Positions 56,101 through 64,000 of a stretch of DNA of 64,000 bases are shown piece after piece. The DNA is from Lophium mytilinum (taxonomy: Eukaryota > Ascomycota > Dothideomycetes > Mytilinidiales > Mytilinidiaceae): the NCBI GenBank assembly GCA_010093605.1, contig MU004183.1, positions 1,116,001-1,180,000 of the forward strand, given 5' to 3'. Position 1 is the stretch's first letter, and the number at the start of each line of letters is the position of its first letter. Position numbers and translations under genes: made by a program. A model generated the notes under the pieces. That model was not told the origin of the DNA. It searched no databases and saw nothing but the letters and a program-made list of their open reading frames with translations.

Positions 56101-57324
56101 GCAAGGGTCTGTCATTTCAGCCGTTCCTCTTCCTCTATCTCAAGTCGCTTTGGAAGGGCGAAGGCAGCGAAACCAAAGGCAGCACTACCGCCGATCGTGT
56201 TGCTGCCGATGGGCTCAAGATGATGGCTGAAGACTTCGGCGATCTAATTGTTGGACTATTTGCGGAATATGACCGACCGAACCTCATGGAGTTCCTCCGT
56301 TCATCCCAAAGTTACAACCTCGACAAAGCCTCCGCCGTTTGTGAGAGGCGTGATTATATACCCGAGCTGGTGTAAGTATATCTTAATAGCACACACTCGA
56401 GTCAAACAAACCACTGACATTGACAGGTACATCCTCTCTAAAACGGGCCAAACAAAACGTGCACTTTTCCTCATCATCAACACCCTTGCAGACGTGTCTC
56501 GTGCGATTGCCTTTGCTAAGGAGCAGAACGACCCTGACCTCTGGGACGACCTACTGGACTATAGTATGGACAAACCACGATTCATACGGGGTTTGCTAGA
56601 AGAAGTTGGTACGTCAATCAACCCTATTACTCTCGTGCGCCGCATTCCAGAAGGCCTCGAGATTGAGGGCTTGCGGGAGGGCATCGGAAGGATGGTCAGG
56701 GAATACGAAATCCAATTCAGCATATCAGAAGGAGTAGCGCGAGTACTCAGGGGGGAAGTGGCACAAGGTATGGACATTTTGCGGGCTGGGCAGAAGAGAG
56801 CGGTAAAATTCGACGTCATTCCTGCAGCCGGGGAACCTGAAAAGACGACACCCGACGTCGAGCAACTACATCTGGTCAAATCAGACACAAGCGCTAAGGA
56901 CGATGCTTCGAAGTCCTTCAATCCGTCGGCGCCCTCTGAGCCAGCGCAACCTCAGCTAGACGGGCAGGCTGGACCTGGTCACTGCACGGCTTGCCACCGC
57001 CCCTTTTCGCTTCCCGGGAGCCTTCCATCAGCGATTGATGCCGACGATGATCTGGAGCCGAGCCCTATCCCACCCTCGCGGGATACTCTCGTCGGCTTTG
57101 CTTGTGGCCATGTCTACCATCTGTCATGTCTCCTGCCCAAGACCTCTGCGTCAGCTTCAGTAGCTGCCACGCTACAGGCGCGCTTAGCGAGAGATGCCGA
57201 CGAGGACGGTGGGTGGGGGCGGAGTGTAGGAGCAAAAGTTTCCCATGCGCATGTCATCAAAGGGGCGATTGGGAGGGGGTGCGTGGTGTGCTTTGCAACG
57301 GAGGACGAAGAGAGTGGTACCTGA
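53144..57324 (+). CDS. VPS41: HOPS complex subunit Vps41
   Basis: Five exons, 53144-53398, 53460-53486, 53544-54550, 54599-56371 and 56427-57324, give 1319 residues. After an acidic tail (DDDDEDDEEEDADEE) the WD40-like propeller starts KLKYSRLTSNLGSVYRNG and runs to about 550, including IFIATSSIDGHVCVSSL and VVWVNEQGIRIMRT. A clathrin-heavy-chain repeat region follows, with YQEAWELVDDHPE, WDHWFWKFAQANRIDEIALY and LSKTGQTKRALFLIINTLAD. A C-terminal RING-H2 (about 1207-1310: CTACHRPF, CGHVYHLSCL, GCVVC) completes the Vps41 architecture. It tethers vesicles to the vacuole with Rab7/Ypt7. Exon 2 has only 27 bases (IMGTHNGNI). Confidence 0.95.
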
Positions 57325-58092
57325 GGTCGAGGACACTGAGTGCTGGCTTATTATCTAAGTAGGGAAGGACAGCTGTATATACGATGTATGTCCGTGGCAC
57401 TTTCTTATGCTCTCGTTGGGTGTGTATCCGATCAACATTCCAGATATCATCGAGAGACACCGATGGTTGTATACATACTATTACATGGGAGGAATGGGGT
57501 CAAACTTAGAGCATGGAAAAGCGAATGCATGTCAGAGGTTGGAGATTCATATAGAGAGGAGACCCTTATCCTCAAGTCAATACAGGCATCACTTACTCGG
57601 TTCCGAATGACTGCTTTTATTCGCCAGTGTAGCGTTTGCAGGTCTCTGAAAATCAGCCAATACTATCTTGTTCAGATTTCCAGAAAAGTATCGGAGGCCT
57701 TCAAATGTGATGCCTGGGTGTACGTAGACTCATGAACTAGTACTGTACGCGTAAATGGGTCTGTTCACCTTGCTTGACGAGATTTGTGGTGCTCTGGCGG
57801 GGTTGACATGGGAGCACGTAAGGAGAGACTAAGAACTTGGCACTGCACCACCATGCATCACAGGATTGAGTTAAGGAGCTCAATTGACTTAGCTATTTAG
57901 CAAGGCAATGTAATGTGACCTCCAATGACGTCCAACCCAAACACATGAAGCCAGAAAATCTCAAAAGTAAGAGCCGATAGTGCAAAACCATCAATCATGA
58001 GACACCTAAGAGTCGTATCGCAAACCTCCTCCAATTATGACCCTTGAATGATGCTCTGATGTCCTCAACCTATCGTCCTACTGTTCGCCAGC
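57325..58092. other. Convergent intergenic region
   Basis: 770 bases between the 3' ends of VPS41 and a wall-protein gene. A 131-codon plus-strand frame (57340-57735) has no recognisable content and is not called. Confidence 0.5.
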
Positions 58093-58831
58093 TCAAGCCA
58101 GGGCAGCGAAAGCACCGTTGATAACGGCGCCGGCGAGGAGAAGCCGGGCCATGAGATAGTCGGACGCCATTGTCGGGACGGCAGCGCCATTTGACGACAC
58201 GGTCGGAACGTCAGGCTGAGTCGAAGTGCCAGGCACATGGGCGCTCCCCGTCGAGGACGTGCTGTGGTTGGCAGTGGTGTGCGCTGGGGTAGTGACCGAT
58301 GGAGCAGAGGCGGAAGGAACCGAGGTCGACATAGCCGGAGCTGAAGGAGTGGGAGCTGGTTCAGTGACCGTGACCGAGGATTGCGGAGTCTCGCCAGCAG
58401 GGATGCTGGCAGAGCCTGGGACGGTGATCGGAACGAGGGGTGGAACGACAATTGAGGCCGATGAAGGAGAGCCGCTTGAAGGAACTCCGGCCGGTGGAGT
58501 GGTGGGGAGAATTGGGTTCGAATGGATGGCGGCAGAGCACCAGGTCGGGACGACCGTGACCGTGACCGTGGAAGTGGATTCGACGCACTCTGTGAGCTTA
58601 TTAGCAGTGTGGAATTGTCGAAAGCGTGGATGGCAACGGACCAGAAGCCCAGCGGGGTTCGTTCTCAACAGCTATGAGAAACAAGTTAGACCCAAATCCA
58701 CTAGGTGCTTCAAAGAGCCTCGGGTATTGGTGTCCAGTGCTCCGGGAGGATAGTAGGAAGTTCGACATACCTGCAGCGACGAGGCTAGCTAGGCCAACAG
58801 CCAGGATGGCGGCGATCTTGAAAGCGTGCAT
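58093..58831 (-). CDS. Small Ser/Thr-rich GPI-type cell-surface protein
   Basis: Two exons, 58831-58771 and 58589-58093, give 185 residues. Exon 1 encodes exactly a signal peptide (MHAFKIAAILAVGLASLVAA). The mature protein starts ECVESTSTVTVTVVPTWCSA, with two Cys, and continues as a Ser/Thr/Pro/Ala stalk suited to heavy O-mannosylation. It ends with a hydrophobic tail (LLLAGAVINGAFAALA) after small residues (SSNGAAV), a GPI-anchor signal. I do not recognise a named family. It is transcribed away from another wall-type gene 875 bases away. Confidence 0.75.
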
Positions 58832-59705
58832 GTTTGCAGTGATGTTCGGTGATGTTGGCAGTGAAGTAGTATGTACTTGCTGTGAATGTATGAGAAACTG
58901 TTGCAGGCAAGAAGATGTTAGCTGACGCTGCTGAAGGTATGCCGTAGACGATGCACGAGATAAGGCGGGTGTGGCGGACGGTGAGAGGAAGAAGATTGAG
59001 GCAGCGGAGGAAGATTATATCATATAGGCGCGACGCGGCCGCCAAGCCAAAGTGCAAACGCAGCAGGCTAGCCCGGCAACCCGTGACGAAGGCAACAGCA
59101 ACGGGCTCCTCACTCGCGCCCAGTTGCTCGAGCTTCCAGCAAGTACAGCAGGAGAGCCGGCATCACTGCTGCTTCTGCCGCTGTGAGGGGATCGGAGGGC
59201 TCTTCCCCTGGACAGGGGATGTTGCCGGCCTCCTAGAGGCAAATATTGGCCAGTTCTTTGATATCTCGACATTTAGATACGCATCGGAGTGTGAGAAGCA
59301 GAGCAGACACAAGTGAGATAGCCAGACCTAATAGCACACTGGTGTCGTCCTGAGCAGTGCACCCTCCCTAAGCCTGGAGCAAACCTTTTCGAAGTACTAT
59401 GCCATGCTCTGATCCCCGTGAAAGTTACTTCTGTGCTGCGCAGATACTCGCCTGCCGCCGGACAAGCTGGGTGCGAGGCGGCTGCTGTTCGTGGACTCGT
59501 CGACCGAATCGGGTTAGCGCCAAATGGCGTGTGTTTATCATGACCTCTTCCTCGCCCGCCGCCTCTTCCTCTTCCTCTTCCTCACCCAACTTTATACACT
59601 CGCTTCAGCTGCTTCAATTCTCTTTCGGTGCTGTCTTTGGTTGCCTCTGCTCTGCTTTCAAGCTGCTCTTACCAGCTACATCCAACCACCCCACCAATCA
59701 GCAAG
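58832..59705. promoter_or_regulatory. Shared divergent promoter of two wall-protein genes
   Basis: 874 bases between two divergent starts. TATACA at 59593-59598 lies 108-113 bases before the plus-strand ATG. ATATGATATAATC-type TATA-like sequence on the minus strand (59013-59025) lies about 185 bases before the minus-strand ATG. CT-rich leader sequence runs up to 59705. Confidence 0.5.
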
Positions 59706-61352
59706 ATGCAGCTGTCCAAGTTCCTTGCCGTCGTCGGCAGCGTCGCTGCTACGGCCGTGGCTCTTGCAGGCCCCGAAGGTAAGGCTCGGTCCATTCCTGC
59801 TCTGTCGTCTGAGCAGACACCTCCACAGCCTCTCGGGACGCTGCTGCGTGCTCAGCTCGCGCTCGAATTGCTTGGACCGTGTTGACGGCATGAGAGCCCT
59901 GCCAGCGCGAGAACAACTCGACCCACGCTGGAGACCAGCCGTCTTGCTCTCGAAGGGCCCTCAGCTAATTCGTTTTGTGATCCAGATGTATCCGCCCGTG
60001 GCAGCGATGTCGACGTCCTTGTCCAGGTCTTCGAGGTCATGTCGACCAGCACCGTCTATACAACCCAGATCTTCACCGTCACGAACTGCGCTTCCCAAGT
60101 CCCCGAGTGCCCCGCTCACTCGACTGCCGTCGTGACCTCCACGATCGCGGTCACCACGACCGTGTGCCCGGTCAAAGTCACGTCGTCAATCACCATCACT
60201 CGGTCGCCGAGCCCCAGCCCTTCAAGTTCTCTGGTCGTTTCCAGCACCTCCGTCAACACACCTTCTTCCAGCAGCGTCTTGATTTCGACTCCTTCGAGCA
60301 GTGTTGTGGCCTCGACTCCATCCAGCGTCGTGGTTTCCACCTTGTCGTCCACTCGCGAGGTCGTCTCGTCTTCGTCCAGCAGCGTCGTCATCCCGACTCC
60401 ATCGTCCACCAGCAAGGTCGTCTTGTCTTCGTCTAGCAGCGTGGTCATTCCAACTCCGTCGTCCACTAGCACGAGCGTCTTGTCGTCATCAAGCAGTCTG
60501 GTGGTCCCGACTCCATCATCCACCAGCAAAGCAGTTTCGACCTCTTCCTCGAGCAGTCTTTCAACGCCGTCCACGCCAGCTTCCACGTCCAGCTCCTCCA
60601 TCACGAGCAACACGTTCCCTATCAACACGCCGCATGTCTCGTCTTCCTCTAGCAGCGTGGCTTCTTCAAGCAGCGTGGCTTCTTCAAGCAGCGTGGCTTC
60701 TTCAAGCAGCGTGGCTTCTTCAAGCAGCGTGGTGACCCACACCCCGTCGGCGTCCTCTTCTGGCTCTTCCGTCGCCAGCACGACTTATCCGATCAACTCG
60801 GGGCATATTCCAAGCTCTTTCAGTGTCGTTGCTCCGACCCAGACAATCAGCTACAGCACAACGAGAATTACCTCCACTCTCACCCATGCAGTTACGCAGA
60901 CACAGACCTTCGTCCCTTATTCCAGCACCAGCACTAGCTCTGGCATAGCTACCGGACCAGTCCAATCTTCCAAGCCGGTGGCATCCTCGTCGCCATTCTG
61001 GCCGAACACAAGCATTGTTACGAGCTCTGGCACGACCTTTTACCCGATTCAGACGATCCCGAGTTCGATTCCGGGGACCAATATCGTCACCGCGCCTTCA
61101 GGGTAAGTTCTCCCCTCCCCTCATCACATCCTCTTCTTCTGCGTTCGTCTTAATGGACTCTCAATTCCACTGCGTACTAACAGCTTGTGTTCTAGGCTCC
61201 CCAATGCTTCCGCCTCCAATGGAACCACCCTCCTCAATCCTACCCATGCTCCTAGTCAAACTCCATACTATCAAAACAGTGGCATGGCGATCAGTGCGAT
61301 CAACGGGATGGTGCTAGCTGTTCTCTGCGCAGTGGCCATCGTCCTGTACTAG
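59706..61352 (+). CDS. Repeat-rich Ser/Thr GPI-anchored wall protein (adhesin-like)
   Basis: Three exons, 59706-59778, 59986-61102 and 61196-61352, give 448 residues. Exon 1 encodes the signal peptide MQLSKFLAVVGSVAATAVALA. After VYTTQIFTVTNCASQVPECP and STIAVTTTVCPV, a Cys-bearing start I know from fungal Ser/Thr-rich GPI proteins, comes a ~280-residue Ser/Thr stalk with two repeat blocks. The last exon gives QNSGMAIS and a hydrophobic end (GMVLAVLCAVAIVLY), the GPI signal. It is likely a heavily O-mannosylated wall stalk or adhesin. The minus-strand frame over the repeats is a composition shadow. The 207-base first intron is long for this locus. Confidence 0.8.
60360..60530 (+). repeat. Three imperfect 57-base coding repeats
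   Basis: Units begin at 60360, 60417 and 60474. Each encodes a 19-residue version of VVLSSSSSVVIPTPSSTSK with silent and conservative changes. They lie within the stalk of the GPI-type protein and keep the frame. Divergence between units suggests an older expansion than the 18-base block downstream. Confidence 0.85.
60651..60732 (+). repeat. Perfect 18-base tandem repeat in coding sequence
   Basis: AGCAGCGTGGCTTCTTCA is repeated four times without a single change (60651-60722), followed by the first ten bases of a fifth copy. It encodes SSVASS units in frame. Perfect identity implies recent slippage or unequal exchange, so copy number probably varies between strains. Confidence 0.92.
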
Positions 61353-62229
61353 GATGCAACGTCTTGTCGCCTGGGATGGAGACACTGCCTGAGGCTTGTA
61401 TGCCGGGTGTGTGAAGGGTTTTCAAGAAGGAGGTTACTGTTTACTCTTCCAGATTACATGTCCTGCCGGCATGGCTGCATCATGAAGCTTACGGCCATCA
61501 CATACTTACATCATCGATGTATGATCTTGTGGTGGAGGGTCTCATCATGTAACTGGACTTCTTTCCCAGCACATGAATCAGATAGAGGGGCCGAAATAGC
61601 ATAATCTCAAAAAAAGATTCGATCGGCCAAAACAGAAGCTTGCAATGCAGTCCCATTAGCCGTCCTACTCCACATATGAGAAGCCCTTTGGTGATGTTCA
61701 AAAGGTATTGTGGAGGTGTTGTGGGAACAAGCTTTTTGTTTCAGCCCGCGCTGGCTAACCGTGTTTGCCTGGACCAACGCCCAAGCTTCGGTACGTACCA
61801 CGGGAGAATCCTCCATGGCACCGCTCACCACGCTTCCGGTCGACACAGCTTGACGTCCACCCAAAGGGCACCGCACTTGAATCACACTGCTGACGAGCCT
61901 TACGCATGAACTCCTGTGGCTCGGTTGCAGGGCTATGTTAACTAAGTTATCTCAGGCATTGATTACGAGTCGGCATTTCGGGAATCTTCTGCTTCTGATA
62001 TCTCTAGCTCCCTGACCTATCAACGGCGTAGCAGACATCTAGCCTTTGTCTAAGTTTCATTCCAAACCACAACCCATTGCGGGTTTGAGCCGAGATCACA
62101 CATCGCGCTCAAGCAATGGCCTTTTGCTTTAAACGCCTTCAAACGCCAAAACGCCGACACTCCACCTCGCTCCTGTACTAAGGAAATCCGTCACGTTTCA
62201 AGTCCATGATCGTCCGCTCGGCAATGCAA
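61353..62229. other. Convergent intergenic region
   Basis: About 880 bases between two 3' ends. Open frames on both strands around 61607-61909 overlap each other and have no recognisable content. Confidence 0.5.
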
Positions 62230-62703
62230 TTAAAGATGTGAAGTTGCACCCCTTCCGCAGGTGGGGCATGGTGAAGTAGTCCGAGAGCTCCATAACGACG
62301 AAGATGGAGATACTGAGCCAGCTACACTCGCAGGCCTCGTTGGTCTTAGGGAATCGGTATGAGTTTGTGGTTGATGTGCATTCGCAAGCGCTACTGGCAG
62401 CTCAGTTTTTGTACCAGGCTAGGTTACTGGGTTAGACTTACTTGTATCGATGGTGTGTTGCTCTGGTGTGCTGCAGCATCCCTGGTACTCATTTTCCAGC
62501 TTCTGCTGTGCTTCCGGATTGTTTGTCTCCCGCCATGGCCAGATTGGGCCGTCCCATTCGTCCCAGCCATCCTCGTAAGCCTTGATGGAAGCCTTCTCCT
62601 TCTCAAAGGCAACGGCGCAGTGAGAGTCCATGGCAAAGCGCTGGGCGCGACAGTGGCCCATGCAGCAGCCGGCGTGGCTGCGAACATTTGATTCGGTGGT
62701 CAT
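62230..62703 (-). CDS. Small Cys-rich cytosolic protein, two exons
   Basis: Exon 1 is 62703-62442 and exon 2 is 62393-62230, giving 141 residues. The 48-base intron has a textbook donor (GTAAGT) and acceptor TGCCAG. The N-terminal part has paired Cys and is helix-forming: CCMGHCRAQRFAMDSHCAVA, FEKEKASIKAYEDGWDEWDG, QQKLENEYQGCC. The end CPTCGRGATSHL has a CxxC. There is no signal peptide. I do not recognise the family. The spacing of Cys pairs around a helix could suggest a disulfide or metal-binding hairpin, but this is speculation. Exon 2 is less certain than exon 1. Confidence 0.45.
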
Positions 62704-63839
62704 TTCTTGTGTTGGTGTTGAGGTGTTTTCTGATTGATTGATGCGACTAATTGATATTGTCGATGATAGTAGGTCGTACTGATCGATCTCGTCTGAGGTC
62801 TGGATGCTTTACAATTCGATTTTGTACTGAATGGTTGTGGACTCCTACAAGACGACTGCGAGACAGCCTTTATAGCACCGCGAGGTCATGGTGTACACCC
62901 AGCCGCGATCTGTCCACTGTAGAAAGCGCTCGTCACATTACTCGAATTTGATTATCATACGTCCTTTCATTCTTGCGATCACGCAACAAAATGGCCGGCA
63001 AGGAGTCCCATTCGACGCTGTGTCAGGGGCGCAGCCAGTGGCGCGGTGTGTCGATTACTGTCACGCCACATTATCAGCCCTACTTCGTACCTCGATAGCA
63101 CCCCATGGCGAACATTCTCAACCAGCAATACCATGAACGTAACAGCAGCTCCCATGATTCGTGACTGCCGTATCTCTCCTAAATACCAGGCGGCGAGTTC
63201 TAAAGTCAGAGTCTCCCAAGCTTGGGTCTAGCAGTCGAGCTGGCAACGCTCGGCCGGGTGACAATCTGATGATTTCGCACGTCTGTCAAGAGGGATGCCT
63301 ATCATTCGAACGAGCGGTAAGATGCTGTTCTGCAGATCAGATAGAATAATGCTTGGACACATCATAAGATTGTTCGAGATCGTTCCTTTCAGTCCCTTTT
63401 CGGCTTCCATCTGGATGCGCGGAAGCCGCCGAAAGTGGCGTGTTCCTGCAAGCCCACGCCGGCACATTATCTACCCCCACACAAGCGTGGGAATACGAAT
63501 TGTCGCTTTCCGTTCTCTGTATACGCCAACATCAGTGTAAAGGCAACCCGCTAATTGGGGCAGAGTTCAATCCCTGGGTGGAAGTACCTCATATCAGAAT
63601 ACAGAAGGCCCATTCTTAAGCCAAATTTTACTTACGCTGAGTGGGTTGGCTAAACCTTCGGTAACACAAAGTGTTACTTTCCATGTATCCCTCTTTTGCG
63701 GCTAACTTCCTCCCTCCTTTGCAGCTAACTTCATGGCTTAACATCTGCGCTAGACCGGCGGACATGTATTGATGCTCTTTAGTGTAAATAGGCAAAATAG
63801 CACAAAGACATTAGCTTAGGAAGCGCACCTTTAGTATCT
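62704..63839. other. Gene-poor right flank
   Basis: 1.1 kb with only short overlapping open frames (for example 62888-63136 plus, 63228-63467 minus) and no recognisable domain. Base composition drifts towards AT from about 63600 on. Confidence 0.5.
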
Positions 63840-64000
63840 ATCCGGCTTTTACAGGTAAAGCTTAATCTAAATAGCTTACCTACTAATATATATACTAGGG
63901 GGACTAATATCTATACCCCTTTTTTTCTCTATATATACTCTATCTATTTCCGTTATCTATATATACATCTTATACCTAATCTTCTAATTACCTAGAATAG
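63840..64000. other. Start of a TA-rich tract
   Basis: The last 160 bases are strongly A/T-rich, dominated by TA steps (TATATATAC, TCTATATATACTC, TATCTATATATAC), unlike the rest of the window. In filamentous ascomycetes this composition marks the edge of an AT-rich block, usually transposon remnants altered by repeat-induced point mutation. No element can be named from so short a piece. Confidence 0.55.

Noticed and set aside
60651-60732. Short direct repeats considered as a CRISPR array
   Set aside because: The copies abut without spacers, keep the reading frame and encode Ser/Ala repeats; the genome is fungal.
60116-60781. 221-codon acidic minus-strand frame over the wall-protein repeats
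   Set aside because: It arises from Ser/Thr codons read backwards (Glu/Asp/Leu). The plus-strand gene has signal peptide, Cys head and GPI tail.

Overview
The window reads as a euchromatic, gene-dense stretch of a filamentous ascomycete (Pezizomycotina) nuclear genome. The signs are genes split by short introns (mostly 46-60 bases, with GTAHGT-like donors, CTAAC-like branch points and YAG acceptors), compact divergent promoters, and core eukaryotic genes that resemble their filamentous-fungal counterparts. The class cannot be fixed from the sequence alone; a Dothideomycete-like fungus is only a guess. I found no bacterial operons, CRISPR arrays, viral genes or intact transposons.

Layout, left to right. 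Bases 1-153 are the 3' end of an unidentified + strand gene. From 1.2 to 9.3 kb lie a zinc-finger/RING protein (-), a metallo-beta-lactamase-fold protein with a decayed active site (+), a mitochondrial enoyl-CoA hydratase (-) and an F-box protein (+). From 10.8 to 20.8 kb lie a 100-residue orphan (+), the Golgi stacking protein GRASP/Grh1 (-), trimethylguanosine synthase TGS1 (+), TFIID subunit TAF1 (+) and linker histone H1 (+). The 20.8-22.4 kb gap holds a structured locus that looks like a Pol III non-coding RNA gene. From 22.4 to 35.1 kb come a secreted M14 zinc carboxypeptidase (+), the PI4P 5-kinase Mss4/Its3 (+), proteasome ATPase Rpt3 (-) and the SWI/SNF ARID subunit Swi1 (+).

From 35.9 to 45.9 kb lie a basic hypothetical protein, a secreted PEBP-like protein with a probable GPI anchor, adenylosuccinate synthetase, a nitroreductase (-), a possibly broken DUF7730/F-box-like gene (-) and chaperonin subunit CCT7 (+, with a GC-AG intron). 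From 46.2 to 57.3 kb lie an FBXO9/Hrt3/Pof7-type F-box protein (-), an Mtm1/SLC25A39 mitochondrial carrier (+), a DUF7726-like protein (-), an RMND1/Rmd1-type mitochondrial protein (-) and the HOPS subunit Vps41 (+). From 58 to 62.7 kb two divergent Ser/Thr-rich GPI-type cell-wall proteins and a small Cys-rich protein (-) precede an increasingly AT-rich right edge.

The genes do not form a pathway. They are a typical mosaic of housekeeping functions (transcription, chromatin, protein turnover, endomembrane traffic, mitochondria, purine synthesis) with a few secreted or wall proteins in the gene-poor parts. All multi-exon models below were assembled by hand from splice motifs, and each total coding length was checked to be a multiple of three. 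No clearly undescribed multi-gene system is visible. The most unusual signal is the structured locus near 21.6-21.8 kb.
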